Origin: DASPLX01 sp035627375 | GTDB lineage: Bacteria; Pseudomonadota; Gammaproteobacteria; Burkholderiales; Burkholderiaceae_D | DNA length: 64,000 nt | Assembly: GCA_035627375.1 (NCBI GenBank) | Contig: DASPLX010000010.1 | Span: 134,019-198,018, forward strand | Direction of reading: 5' to 3' | Part shown: positions 24,816 to 33,638 of the stretch, one piece after another | Layout: each line of letters begins with the position of its first letter | How positions within the stretch are numbered: the stretch's first letter is position 1 | Program-made: the position numbers and the translations under genes | The notes under the pieces: model-generated | Seen by the model: the letters and a program-made list of their open reading frames with translations, nothing else | What the model was told of the DNA's origin: nothing | Database searches by the model: none

Positions 24816-26636
24816 ATGACAATAATTCGAACGACTTCCATCGTCTTTGCCGCCGCCTTGCTGGGCGCTTGCGCGAGCGCGCCGCGGGTTCAGTCGCCGC
24901 CGGCCGCCGGCATGCAGGCGCCCGAGGCGGCCAGCGGTTACACCGAGAAGGCCGGCTGGACAGCGAAGAAGTACATGGTGGCGGCGGCCGATCCACAGGC
25001 GACCGAGGCGGGGTACCGCATTTTGCGAGCCGGCGGATCGGCGGTCGACGCCGCGATCGCGACGCAACTGGTCCTGACCCTGGTCGAACCGCAATCGTCC
25101 GGCATCGGCGGCGGCGCCTTCCTGATGTATTACGACGGCACCGTCAAGAACGATATCGTCGTGAAAGCCTACGACGGGCGCGAAACGGCGCCCGCGGCGG
25201 CGTCGGAAAAATTGTTCCGGACGCCGGAAGGCAAGGCGATGGATTTCTACCAGGGCGTCGTCGGCGGCCGTTCGGTCGGCGTTCCGGGCGTGCTGCGCAT
25301 GCTGGAGGCGGCGCATAAGCAGCACGGTAAGCTGCCTTGGGCGGCCTTGTTCGAGCCGGCGATCAGGCTGGCCGAAGACGGCTTTCCGGTCGGCCCGCGT
25401 CTCGCGACCTTGCTGAAGACGGAGAAGCACCTCCGGAACGATCCGGTGGCGGCGGGGTATTTCTACGACCGGGAAGGCAATCCGCGCCCGGCCGGATATG
25501 TGCTGAAAAACCCCGAGCTCGCGAAAGTGCTGCGCGAGGTCGCCGTCGGCGGCGCCGATGCTTTCTATGGCGGCCGTATCGCCAAGGCGATCGAGGCCAA
25601 GGTCCGGAATCATCCGACCAATCCCGGTTTGCTGACCGCTGCCGATATCGCAGGCTACAAGGCCAAGCTGCGCGATCCGGTGTGCAGCGATTACAAGAAG
25701 TGGACCGTGTGCGGCATGCCGCCGCCGTCGTCGGGCGGCATCGCGGTGGCGCAGATGCTCGGCATTCTCGAACACAAGGATATGGCCCGTTTCGCACCGA
25801 AGGACGGCGCCTTGAATGCCGACGGCGTGCACCTGCTGGCGGAAGCGGGGCGGCTCGCCTATGCCGATCGCGGCCGCTATGTCGCGGACACGGATTTCGT
25901 GCCGCTGCCCGGCGCCAGCATCAAGCCGCTGGTCGACAAGCGTTATCTCGCCAGGCGCGCCGAGCTCATCTCCGACAAATCGATGGGAACGGCCAAGGCG
26001 GGCGATCCTCCGATCATGACGCTGGCCGGGGGACGCCTCGCCTGGGGCGACGACGCCTCGCCGGAGTTCATGTCCACCTCGCACATCTCCGTGGTCGACG
26101 GCTACGGCAACGCGGTCGCGATGACCACGACCATCGAAGATGCCTTCGGCTCGCGCCAGATGGTCGACGGTTTCCTTCTCAACAATCAGCTGACGGATTT
26201 TTCTTTCGACGCCGCCGACGCGAACGGCCCGATCGCCAATCGCGTCCAGCCGGGCAAGCGCCCGCGCAGTTCGATGTCGCCGACGCTGGTGTTCGACAAG
26301 GACAGCAAGAAGCTCGTGATGGCGATCGGTTCGCCCGGCGGCTCGTCGATCATCAATTATGTCGCCAAGACCTTGGTCGGCGCACTCGATTGGGGCTTGA
26401 ACATGCAGCAGGCGATCAGTCTGCCGAACGTCGGCAGCCGCAACGGCCCGACCGAGCTCGAGCAGAGCCGCGTCTCCGCCGCGCTGGTCGAAGCATTGAA
26501 GGCCAAAGGGCACAACGTGCGCTTGATGGAACATACCTCCGGTTTGCACGGCATCATGCGCATGAATATCCATGGCCAGGAAATGTGGTTCGGCGGCGCC
26601 GATCCGCGCCGCGACGGCGACGCCAAAGGAGACTGA
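24816..26636 (+). CDS. ggt: Gamma-glutamyltransferase, lipoprotein
   Basis: Cleaves and transfers gamma-glutamyl groups from glutathione and related peptides outside the cytoplasm; the precursor self-cleaves into two subunits. It is 606 residues. The signal ends in a lipobox (AAALLGACASAP), so it is probably membrane-anchored. Family signatures: AGGSAVDAAIATQLVLTLVE, SSGIGGGAFLMYY and PPPSSGGIAVAQML. The nucleophile and cleavage Thr is Thr421 in STSHISVVDGYGNAVAMT. Later GSPGGSSIINYV matches the small-subunit oxyanion region. ATG at 24816 has GGAG at six-base spacing, better than ATG at 24810. A terminator follows. Confidence 0.95.
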   Translation: MTIIRTTSIVFAAALLGACASAPRVQSPPAAGMQAPEAASGYTEKAGWTAKKYMVAAADPQATEAGYRILRAGGSAVDAAIATQLVLTLVEPQSSGIGGGAFLMYYDGTVKNDIVVKAYDGRETAPAAASEKLFRTPEGKAMDFYQGVVGGRSVGVPGVLRMLEAAHKQHGKLPWAALFEPAIRLAEDGFPVGPRLATLLKTEKHLRNDPVAAGYFYDREGNPRPAGYVLKNPELAKVLREVAVGGADAFYGGRIAKAIEAKVRNHPTNPGLLTAADIAGYKAKLRDPVCSDYKKWTVCGMPPPSSGGIAVAQMLGILEHKDMARFAPKDGALNADGVHLLAEAGRLAYADRGRYVADTDFVPLPGASIKPLVDKRYLARRAELISDKSMGTAKAGDPPIMTLAGGRLAWGDDASPEFMSTSHISVVDGYGNAVAMTTTIEDAFGSRQMVDGFLLNNQLTDFSFDAADANGPIANRVQPGKRPRSSMSPTLVFDKDSKKLVMAIGSPGGSSIINYVAKTLVGALDWGLNMQQAISLPNVGSRNGPTELEQSRVSAALVEALKAKGHNVRLMEHTSGLHGIMRMNIHGQEMWFGGADPRRDGDAKGD

Positions 26637-26683
26637 AACAAAGCATGACGTTCAAGCGGGCTTGACGATTTTTCATGCTGCAG

Positions 26684-26721
26684 CGCCGGGTCGGGAAACG
26701 CTCGTCCCGGCGTTGTTTTTT
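26684..26721 (+). terminator. Probable terminator of ggt
   Basis: CGCCGGG and CCCGGCG arms enclose a 15-base loop and are followed by TTGTTTTTT. It is 48 bp after the ggt stop. Confidence 0.75.
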
Positions 26722-26791
26722 GCAGGAGTTTTTTCCGGCGCGCCCAATGCCGTTGCTCCACAAACCGGAATCCGCCTGCTAATCTGTCGTT

Positions 26792-28003
26792 ATGGGAGAC
26801 AAGATCAAGACAGGGCTGATTCTTACCGGCGGCGGAGCGCGGGCGGCCTACCAGGTCGGCGTGCTGCAGGCGGTTTCCGAGATCCTGCGCGAAGCCGGAT
26901 GGTCGCCGGAACGCAATCCCTACGACATCATCTGCGGCACCTCGGCCGGCGCCATCAACGCCACCGCGCTCGCCTGCCATGCGGACAATTTCGGTGAAGG
27001 CCTTGACCTCGTCGCCAACGTATGGGAACACATCACGGTCGAGCAGGTGTACCGCTCCGATTCGCTCGGCGTCATGCGTTCTGGAGCGCGCTGGCTGTCG
27101 TTGCTCTCGTTCGGCTGGGTGCTGCGCAAGTGGCGGGCGCATCCTCCCGCCTCTTTGCTCGATAACACCCCGTTGGTCACGCTGCTCAATCGGATGCTGA
27201 ATTTTCCGCGCCTCGATGCCGCGCTGATCGACGGTGCTCTGCATGCGCTGGCCGTGACGGCATCATCGTACACGGCGGGGCAGCACATCACGTTCTATCA
27301 GACCGAGGCCGACATCGAGCCCTGGGTGCGCATGCAACGGATCGCGATGCGCAGCCAGATCGGCGTCGAACATCTGCTGGCGTCGTCGGCGATTCCGCTC
27401 ATCTTCCCGGCGACGCCGATTTACTGCGACGGACGCCGCGAGTATTTCGGCGACGGCTCGATGCGTCAGATCGCGCCGATTTCACCGGCCATCCACTTGG
27501 GAGCCGAGCGCGTCCTGGTGATCGGCGCCGGCCGCCTGACCGAACCTCCGCAGGAGCGCGTGACGCTGGCGCAATATCCGAGCCTGGCGCAAATCGCCGG
27601 CCATGCGTTGTCGAGCATCTTCCTCGACAGCCTCGCCGTCGATATCGAACGGATGAATCGCATCAACCTGACGCTATCGATGCTGACCGAGGAGCAGAAA
27701 AAGAAGACGCCGCTGCGGCCGATCGAGATGCTCGTCATCGCGCCGTCCGAGCGGCTGGATGATATCGCGGCGCGCCATATCCAGAGTCTGCCGCACATGA
27801 TCCGCATGCTGCTCGGCGCGATCGGCGCGACCGAAACCAGGGGAGCGGCGCTGGCATCCTATCTTTTGTTCGAAGCGAGCTATACCTGCGACTTGATCAA
27901 TCTCGGCAAGCACGACGCCTTCGCGCGCCGCGCCGACGTCCTGGCGTTCTTCAACGCGGACAAGGAATCGGCACAGCAGCCGGAACCGCTGGTCGCCGCA
28001 TGA
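26792..28003 (+). CDS. Patatin-like phospholipase
   Basis: A 403-residue predicted lipid acyl hydrolase with a Ser-Asp dyad. The oxyanion GGGARAAYQVGVLQA lies at residues 13-27, nucleophile Ser51 in CGTSAGAIN, and Asp221 in GDGSMRQIAPISPAIHLGA. The longer C-terminal region (TEEQKKKTPLRPIEMLVIAP) matches the bacterial DUF3336-less RssA-type/long patatin group. No signal peptide, so cytoplasmic or peripheral membrane. A 19-bp imperfect hairpin around 28012-28030 separates it from the convergent gene. Confidence 0.9.
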   Translation: MGDKIKTGLILTGGGARAAYQVGVLQAVSEILREAGWSPERNPYDIICGTSAGAINATALACHADNFGEGLDLVANVWEHITVEQVYRSDSLGVMRSGARWLSLLSFGWVLRKWRAHPPASLLDNTPLVTLLNRMLNFPRLDAALIDGALHALAVTASSYTAGQHITFYQTEADIEPWVRMQRIAMRSQIGVEHLLASSAIPLIFPATPIYCDGRREYFGDGSMRQIAPISPAIHLGAERVLVIGAGRLTEPPQERVTLAQYPSLAQIAGHALSSIFLDSLAVDIERMNRINLTLSMLTEEQKKKTPLRPIEMLVIAPSERLDDIAARHIQSLPHMIRMLLGAIGATETRGAALASYLLFEASYTCDLINLGKHDAFARRADVLAFFNADKESAQQPEPLVAA

Positions 28004-28033
28004 GCGCCGAGTGTCCCTAGACAGGGACAGGCT

Positions 28034-28483
28034 TTAGAGATCGAGAATATCGATGATTTCGTGCGTTGCCTGGATCAAGCGTACGATCTTGCCTTCCAGG
28101 TGAACGATGATCGTTCCGGGCGGTTGCGGCGGCAACTGCCTGATCAGCGCGACCGGCGCCGGCTTGGCGAGCCCGTAGAGTTCCGGCGACATGACTTCCC
28201 CGCGTGCCAGCTTCTTCTGCCAGCCGGGCGGCAATTGGCCGCCGCGCGCGACTTTCTTCTGCAGGCCGGGCGGCAAGGGTTTCGCCTGTTTGCCGCTTTC
28301 CTCGGTTCGGTAATAGGTGCGGATAGCCTGGGTCTCGGACGTGGAGAAGGTGACTTTCAACAGCGGCTCGTTCGACGAGGAGCGTGCCGCGGTGGCGTCG
28401 TCATGCTTGTCCTTGGCGGCGAAAGCCGCCGTTGCCGCACAGGCGAGCAGCAGGCTCGCGACGATCTTGTTCTTGGTGTTCAT
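28034..28483 (-). CDS. Exported CigR/RcnB-like protein
   Basis: A 149-residue secreted protein. The signal peptide MNTKNKIVASLLLACAATAA is followed by a basic/Ser-rich stretch and two copies of a proline motif (LPPGLQKKVARGGQLPPGWQ). The end is a small beta-rich domain (TIIVHLEGKIVRLIQATHEI) of the type seen in RcnB and CigR family proteins. Those families act in the periplasm in metal homeostasis or virulence control, but the role here is unknown. AGGAGAGGAC precedes the ATG. Confidence 0.72.
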   Translation of the reverse strand: MNTKNKIVASLLLACAATAAFAAKDKHDDATAARSSSNEPLLKVTFSTSETQAIRTYYRTEESGKQAKPLPPGLQKKVARGGQLPPGWQKKLARGEVMSPELYGLAKPAPVALIRQLPPQPPGTIIVHLEGKIVRLIQATHEIIDILDL

Positions 28484-28571
28484 GTCCTCTCCTGAAAAAT
28501 GGCGATCCGAACGGCCTCAGTTTAATCCACGCGGCAAGCCGCGGCGCTCTCATCCAGTCGTCCGGGTGCGG

Positions 28572-28931
28572 CTAGTTGTTCCAGTGATGATGGCGATGAT
28601 GATGGTGATGGTAGTGATGACGCTTGTGATGATGCCAACGCTTATGTCGCACTTCCTCGACGTAACGCGGCTGCGGATAGTAAGTCCGGTATTCCACTAT
28701 CGGCGCTGGCCTGACATAGACGGGTTGGGGATACACATAGACGCGCGGCGGCGGCGAATAGACCACTTCGGGCGGCGGAATGTATACGGGCGCGGGCTGA
28801 GGCGTGCCTACGGTGATCGACCAGCTGACATTGGCGCGGTCATGCGCAAATGCCGCAGGGGCACCGGCCAGCAAGGCTGCGCCGGCGATCCAGCCGATGA
28901 TGGCGGATAAGGAATTCTTCATTGTACTCAT
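28572..28931 (-). CDS. Exported Pro/Tyr- and His-rich protein
   Basis: A 119-residue secreted protein. ATG at 28931 has AAGGAG at good spacing. A signal peptide (IIGWIAGAALLAGAPAAFAH) is followed by a Pro/Tyr/Val-rich middle (PPPEVVYSPPPRVYVYPQPV) and a tail with about 20 histidines in the last 35 residues. Such tails bind metal ions, so periplasmic metal buffering is possible but unproven. No close family is recognised, although small YXXP-rich exported proteins of this type are common in betaproteobacteria. Confidence 0.75.
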   Translation of the reverse strand: MSTMKNSLSAIIGWIAGAALLAGAPAAFAHDRANVSWSITVGTPQPAPVYIPPPEVVYSPPPRVYVYPQPVYVRPAPIVEYRTYYPQPRYVEEVRHKRWHHHKRHHYHHHHHRHHHWNN

Positions 28932-29298
28932 GTTGGGTCTCCTTCAGGGACAGGGCGGAATGACCGAGGTGGAACGCACCTCTATTTAACGCCGCAGCCC
29001 CATGGAGCGGATACCGACGCTGGAAAAACACCAGTAACTCTTGCAACAATTTGTATCGATCCTAAAAGCGAAAGAATCAAAAAGGAAAGGATTTTGCCGA
29101 TGCTGTGGAAGTTTCTGTTTATTGCAAATAATGCAATTTTTGGCATGGAAAACGACAGGAAAGAAATGCAAGTCTTGCAACTTCAAAGCATATTTGATTC
29201 GAAAGGTTGATTCGTTTTGTCCAACACGTTACCCTACGGTATCGTAGCGACAATTTATTGCGAATATTGCAATATCACGCAAAAACAACGGCATAGCG
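28932..29298. other. AT-rich intergenic region upstream of the ribonuclease gene
   Basis: These 367 bp are much more AT-rich than their surroundings and contain repeated TGCAA/TTGCA words (near 29042, 29116, 29127, 29270). No convincing gene: a 68-codon open frame at 29041 lacks a ribosome-binding site and family resemblance. The region presumably contains divergent promoters. The low GC suggests the ribonuclease module was acquired. Confidence 0.5.
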
Positions 29299-29676
29299 AT
29301 GATGATTGGCAAGGTCCTCAGGAGCTGGCTGTTCGCCCTTTTTGCGCTGCTTCTGACTGCCCAGGCTTTTGCCCGGGTAGGAGTGGCGCTTGCCGAGATA
29401 GAGGTCGCAAGCCTCCCGCCGGAAGCACGGAAAACATTGATGTTGATTCGCCGCGGCGGACCGTTTCCGTATGCAAAGGACGGAGCGGTTTTCGGCAACT
29501 ATGAAGGACTGTTACCCAAGCAAAAGCGCGGGTATTATCACGAATTTACGGTAAAAACCGAAGGTGTGCGCAACCGTGGAGCTCGCCGCATTGTCGTGGG
29601 CGGCGAACCAACGGTATCGAAGGATCTCTATTATACCGACGATCATTACGCGATCTTCAAACGCATTAAAGAGTAG
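29299..29676 (+). CDS. Secreted guanyl-specific ribonuclease (barnase/RNase N1-T1 family)
   Basis: A 125-residue exported RNase that should cleave single-stranded RNA after guanosine. A signal peptide (VLRSWLFALFALLLTAQAFA) precedes a compact domain with LPPEARKTLMLIRRGGPFPY, the FGNYEGLLPKQKRGYYHEFT stretch, ARRIVVGGEP and LYYTDDHYAIFKRI. By comparison with barnase and RNase Sa, the Glu of YHEF, the Arg of RRIVVGG and the His of DDHY are the catalytic trio. Two adjacent ATGs (29299, 29302) are possible starts. A barstar-like inhibitor gene follows four bases after the stop. Confidence 0.9.
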   Translation: MMIGKVLRSWLFALFALLLTAQAFARVGVALAEIEVASLPPEARKTLMLIRRGGPFPYAKDGAVFGNYEGLLPKQKRGYYHEFTVKTEGVRNRGARRIVVGGEPTVSKDLYYTDDHYAIFKRIKE

Positions 29677-29680
29677 TGAA

Positions 29681-30154
29681 ATGCGCATCGAGTCATTGTA
29701 CAGAATCGACGTCAACCGAATTGACGCGAACCCAACCGCACGAGTCGAGGGAGAAATGAGCTTGCTTCAAACCGTGCCGCCGAATGTCGTCCAGTCCATC
29801 CGGGCCTTCCGCGTGACGGACCTGCGGGATGAGGCGGCACGTCTAGGCCAGCATTTCCTGTATGCGTATTGCGCGGAAGCGACGACCAAGCAACAGGTGT
29901 TGGCGGCAATCGCGGCGGCTTTCCATTTTCCGAAACATTTCGGCAAGAATTTCGACGCGCTCGGCGATTGCCTCACTGATCTGGCCTACAAAGCCGGCCC
30001 GCAGCCGGGATTCCTGGTCGTCATCGAGCAATTGCCGAACACGCAGAAATTCGACAAGGAGGCGCGCGAGACGCTGCTCGACGTGTTCCGCGATGCGGCC
30101 GACTTCTGGGCCGACAAGAAAGTCGCTTTCCGCGTCTTTTATTCGTTCCAGTAA
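29681..30154 (+). CDS. Barstar-family ribonuclease inhibitor
   Basis: A 157-residue cytoplasmic inhibitor expected to block the neighbouring ribonuclease. The C-terminal 105 residues are a barstar fold: FLYAYCAEATTKQQVLAAIA, then AFHFPKHFGKNFDALGDCLT, where the NFDAL(x)DCLTD helix carries the acidic residues that plug the RNase active site, and GFLVVIEQLP. An N-terminal extension of about 45 residues is present; ATG at 29756 would give a shorter form. It starts four bases after the RNase stop, so the pair is co-expressed. A terminator lies just downstream. Confidence 0.92.
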   Translation: MRIESLYRIDVNRIDANPTARVEGEMSLLQTVPPNVVQSIRAFRVTDLRDEAARLGQHFLYAYCAEATTKQQVLAAIAAAFHFPKHFGKNFDALGDCLTDLAYKAGPQPGFLVVIEQLPNTQKFDKEARETLLDVFRDAADFWADKKVAFRVFYSFQ

Positions 30155-30173
30155 TCGAATGCACGCCGCCGAA

Positions 30174-30198
30174 GCCGGCCTCCGTGGCCGGCTTTTTT
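30174..30198 (+). terminator. Rho-independent terminator after barstar gene
   Basis: GCCGGCC and GGCCGGC arms with a TCCGT loop and six Ts. It is 19 bp past the barstar stop. Confidence 0.9.
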
Positions 30199-30231
30199 GT
30201 TACGAGTCCTCTCGCGGGTAAAATGCGCGAC

Positions 30232-30846
30232 ATGAAAAACATCGTCATCCTGATCTCCGGCCGCGGCAGCAACATGCAATCGATCGTCCGCGCCGCGCAG
30301 GCCGAGCAATGGCCGGCGAGAATCGCCGCCATCGTCAGCAACAAGCCCGATGCGGCTGGATTGGCCTTCGCCGCCGAACACGGCATCGCCACCGCGGTCG
30401 TGCCCAACAAGGAATATCCGACGCGCGACGCTTTCGACTCCGCCCTGCGCGCGACGATCGACCGATTTGCTCCCGATCTCGTCGTGCTGGCCGGCTTCAT
30501 GCGCATTCTGACGCCGCCATTCGTCGATCATTACGCCGGTCGCCTGTTGAATATCCATCCGTCCCTGCTGCCAAGCTTTACCGGGCTCGATACGCATCGG
30601 CGCGCGCTCGATGCCGGAGTCAAACTGCATGGCGCGACCGTGCATTTCGTTACCGCCGAGCTCGACCATGGTCCCATCGTCGCTCAGGCCGCCGTGCCGG
30701 TGCTCGACGACGATACCGAAGGCAGCCTGTCGGCGCGCGTGCTGGAGCAGGAACACATCATGTATCCGCGCGCGGTGCGCTGGTTCATCGAAGGCAAGCT
30801 GACTGTCGAAGGCAATCGCGTGCGCGTTGCTGCGGACGCGCGTTGA
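30232..30846 (+). CDS. purN: Phosphoribosylglycinamide formyltransferase
   Basis: Transfers a formyl group from 10-formyltetrahydrofolate to GAR in purine synthesis. It is 204 residues. ATG at 30232 gives MKNIVILISGRGSNMQSIVR, then AGFMRILTPPFVDHYAGRLL and HPSLLPSFTGLDTHRRAL (catalytic His in HPSLLPSF), and GATVHFVTAELDHGPIVAQA with the conserved Asp. It is followed closely by an RsmB-like gene, as in many betaproteobacteria. Confidence 0.96.
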   Translation: MKNIVILISGRGSNMQSIVRAAQAEQWPARIAAIVSNKPDAAGLAFAAEHGIATAVVPNKEYPTRDAFDSALRATIDRFAPDLVVLAGFMRILTPPFVDHYAGRLLNIHPSLLPSFTGLDTHRRALDAGVKLHGATVHFVTAELDHGPIVAQAAVPVLDDDTEGSLSARVLEQEHIMYPRAVRWFIEGKLTVEGNRVRVAADAR

Positions 30847-30922
30847 TATCCATTTCTCTTCCGCTCGCGGGAGAGTTTCGGGAAGCGGACCGATACCGCT
30901 TCCGGTTCTTGAAGGAATTCCC

Positions 30923-32185
30923 ATGAGATTGCCGCCCGCGATCATTACCCAAACCGAAGAAGTCTTGCGCGAAATCCTGCGCTTTACCGGTCCGGCGGAC
31001 GGAACGCTGTCGCGTTACTTCCGCGAACATCCGAAGATCGGCGGGCGTGACCGTGGCGCGGTCGCCGAAGGCGTCTACAGCTTGTTGCGCAACAAGTCCG
31101 TCTTCGCATCGTTCGCCGAGTCGGGCACCGGACCGGCGATGCGCCGCCTGGCGTTGCTGGGGTTGGCCGACGTGGCGGGCGTCGATGCGCTCGCCGGCCT
31201 GTCGCCCGAGGAAGCGGACTGGCTTCGGCGTGTCATGCAGATCGACCGTGCCACATTGCCTGCCGCGATGCGCGCCAATCTGCCGGCGTGGCTCTACGAT
31301 AAGCTGGTCGCCCGCTACGGCGAGGACGAGACGCTGGCGATGGTAGCGGCATTGAACAGCCCGGCGCCGCTCGATCTGCGCGTCAATGCCATGAAAGCCT
31401 CGCGCGACGAGGTGATCGCCGAGCTCGCGAAGGCGCCGATCGCGTCCGAGCCGATGCCGTACGCGCCGCTCGGCATTCGCGTGTACAAGAAGCCTGCCTT
31501 GCAAAATCTGCCGTTGTTCAAGGATGGCGCGATCGAGGTGCAGGATGAAGGCAGCCAATTGCTGTCTCAGATCGTCGGTGCCAAACGCGGCGAGATGATC
31601 GTCGACTTTTGCGCCGGCGCCGGCGGCAAGACGCTTGCGCTCGGCGCCGCGATGCGCAACACGGGCCGCCTGTACGCCTTCGACGTCTCCGAGAAACGCT
31701 TGGCCAAGCTGAAGCCGCGCCTGGCGCGCAGCGGCCTGTCGAATGTCCACCCGGTCGTGATCGCGCACGAGAACGATGCCAAGATCAAGCGGCTTGCTGG
31801 CAAGATCGACCGCGTGCTGGTCGACGCGCCGTGCAGCGGCCTTGGCACGCTGCGGCGCAATCCCGACGTCAAATGGCGCCAGACGCCGGAGTCGCTCGCG
31901 GAATTGAATGCCAAGCAGGCTTCGATCCTGGCGGGCGCGGCGCGCCTGGTGAAGCCGGGCGGGCGCCTGCTCTATGCGACATGCAGCCTGCTCGACGAGG
32001 AAAACGACGCGATCGTCGAACAGTTTCTCGCGCAGCACCAGGATTTCGCGTTGGTGCCGATGCACGAAGTATTGACGGAGCAAAAGATCGAGCTCGAGAT
32101 GCAGGATTACCTGAAACTGCTGCCGCACAAGCACAAGACCGACGGCTTCTTCGCGGCGGTATTGACGCGCAAGAAAACGACTTGA
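30923..32185 (+). CDS. RsmB/NOP-family RNA (cytosine-C5) methyltransferase
   Basis: A 420-residue SAM-dependent methyltransferase. It has an N-terminal helical and RNA-binding part, then the motif I region (MIVDFCAGAGGKTLALGAAM), DAPCSGLGTLRRNPDVKW and LLYATCSLLDEENDAIVEQF. The two Cys of DAPCSG and ATCSLL act as base-release and nucleophile residues. It lacks the NusB-like domain of E. coli RsmB, so the exact rRNA target is uncertain. GAAGGA precedes ATG at 30923. Probably co-transcribed with purN. Confidence 0.9.
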   Translation: MRLPPAIITQTEEVLREILRFTGPADGTLSRYFREHPKIGGRDRGAVAEGVYSLLRNKSVFASFAESGTGPAMRRLALLGLADVAGVDALAGLSPEEADWLRRVMQIDRATLPAAMRANLPAWLYDKLVARYGEDETLAMVAALNSPAPLDLRVNAMKASRDEVIAELAKAPIASEPMPYAPLGIRVYKKPALQNLPLFKDGAIEVQDEGSQLLSQIVGAKRGEMIVDFCAGAGGKTLALGAAMRNTGRLYAFDVSEKRLAKLKPRLARSGLSNVHPVVIAHENDAKIKRLAGKIDRVLVDAPCSGLGTLRRNPDVKWRQTPESLAELNAKQASILAGAARLVKPGGRLLYATCSLLDEENDAIVEQFLAQHQDFALVPMHEVLTEQKIELEMQDYLKLLPHKHKTDGFFAAVLTRKKTT

Positions 32186-32214
32186 TTCGCGCCCTGATTT
32201 GACTTGATATCGAC

Positions 32215-33510
32215 ATGACGACCAATCAGTTTTCCAGCCTGTTCTCGGCTTTCTGGGCCGATTTGCGCGACCCTGGTTTATTGTGGCAGATCGCCGCCTT
32301 GGCATTTTGCATGGTCGCCGGCTGGGGACTGGCGCGTCTGCTGCGACTGGCCTTCACGACGCGCGAAGTGCGGCTGCGTGTCGTGCGGTTCGGCGTGGAA
32401 AGTTTCACTAGCGTGCTCTCGCCGGTGATGGTGTTGCTGCTGATACTGGTCGTCAAGCCGATCCTTGCGCAATGGCAGCAGGTGAATCTTCTGCGCGTGG
32501 CAATACCGCTGGCGGCATCGTTTGCCGTGATCCGGTTTGCGTTCTATGTCATGCGCCGCATTTTCGTGCGCAGCGGCGGCCAGGCAGGCAAGGTGCTGCA
32601 GACGTTCGAGAAAGTCTTCGCAACGGTGGTATGGTGCGGCGTGGCGCTCTACATCCTCGGCATATGGCCGGAGATGGTGCAGTTGCTGGAAGATGTCGTC
32701 GTGCCTGCCGGGCGCTACAAGATCTCGGTCTGGACGATTCTGCAGGCTGCGTTATCGGTCTTCGTCACATTGCTGCTGGCCTTGTGGGCCGGGGCCGCGC
32801 TCGAGGAGCGCGTCATGCGCGTCGATACCGTGCATTCGTCGCTGCGCGTCGTTACCGCGCGCATGGGACGCGCTGTGCTGATCCTGATCGCCGTGCTGCT
32901 CAGCTTGTCGCTTGTAGGCATCGATCTGACCGTGTTGTCGGTGTTCGGCGGCGCGCTCGGTGTCGGTATCGGTCTCGGTTTGCAGAAAATCGTCAGCAGC
33001 TATGTGTCGGGCTTCGTGATCCTGCTCGAACGCAGCCTCGCCATCGGCGATATGGTCGCGGTCGACAAGTACTATGGGAAGGTCACGCAGATCAACACGC
33101 GCTACACCATATTGCAGGGGCTCGACGGCGTCGAATCGGTGATTCCGAACGAAATGCTGATCTCGGGGGCGGTCCAGAATTATTCATTGACCGATCGCAT
33201 ATTGCGTTTGTCATCGTCGTTGACGGTGGCCTACGAGACCGATATCGAGGAATTGCTGCCGGCGCTCGAGCAGGCCGCCGCCGGCATCGACCGCGTCTTG
33301 AAGAATCCGCCGCCCGCCGCCGTGCTCGCCAAGTTCGGCGCGGACGGCTTCGAGATCGAGATCGGTTTCTGGATTTCGGACCCCGAGAACGGCCGCATGA
33401 GTGTCGTGTCAGATGTAAACCGTGCCTTTTGGCGCATGCTGCAGGCACGCGATGTGCAAGTACCTTATCCGCAGCGCGAAGTCAGAGTCTTGAACGAAGT
33501 AAAAACCTGA
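32215..33510 (+). CDS. MscS-family mechanosensitive ion channel
   Basis: A 431-residue inner-membrane channel relieving osmotic pressure. About six hydrophobic segments are seen, the last being the pore helix (LSVFGGALGVGIGLGLQKIV). It is followed by SSYVSGFVILLERSLAIGDM and the beta domain (YGKVTQINTRYTILQGLDGV, then IPNEMLISGAVQNYS). A C-terminal alpha/beta domain completes the family plan. It is longer than E. coli MscS by extra N-terminal helices. The start is 29 bp after the methyltransferase stop. Confidence 0.92.
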   Translation: MTTNQFSSLFSAFWADLRDPGLLWQIAALAFCMVAGWGLARLLRLAFTTREVRLRVVRFGVESFTSVLSPVMVLLLILVVKPILAQWQQVNLLRVAIPLAASFAVIRFAFYVMRRIFVRSGGQAGKVLQTFEKVFATVVWCGVALYILGIWPEMVQLLEDVVVPAGRYKISVWTILQAALSVFVTLLLALWAGAALEERVMRVDTVHSSLRVVTARMGRAVLILIAVLLSLSLVGIDLTVLSVFGGALGVGIGLGLQKIVSSYVSGFVILLERSLAIGDMVAVDKYYGKVTQINTRYTILQGLDGVESVIPNEMLISGAVQNYSLTDRILRLSSSLTVAYETDIEELLPALEQAAAGIDRVLKNPPPAAVLAKFGADGFEIEIGFWISDPENGRMSVVSDVNRAFWRMLQARDVQVPYPQREVRVLNEVKT

Positions 33511-33638
33511 ACTTTTGACAATAGGCCTGCGAGAAGGAAAGGCGTACAATGCGAGGACCGAAAACAGCGGCGTACAAGAATGACAACAATGCCGTCATCC
33601 ACGCGGGGCGCCGCAAATAAATCCATCCGGGAGCAGTA

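Noticed and set aside
24732..26573. 613-codon minus-strand frame antisense to ggt
   Set aside because: Arg/His-rich shadow; the plus-strand frame carries all GGT motifs.
29041..29247. 68-codon Cys/Lys-rich plus-strand frame before the ribonuclease
   Set aside because: No ribosome-binding site or family match, and the sequence is AT-rich non-coding in character.
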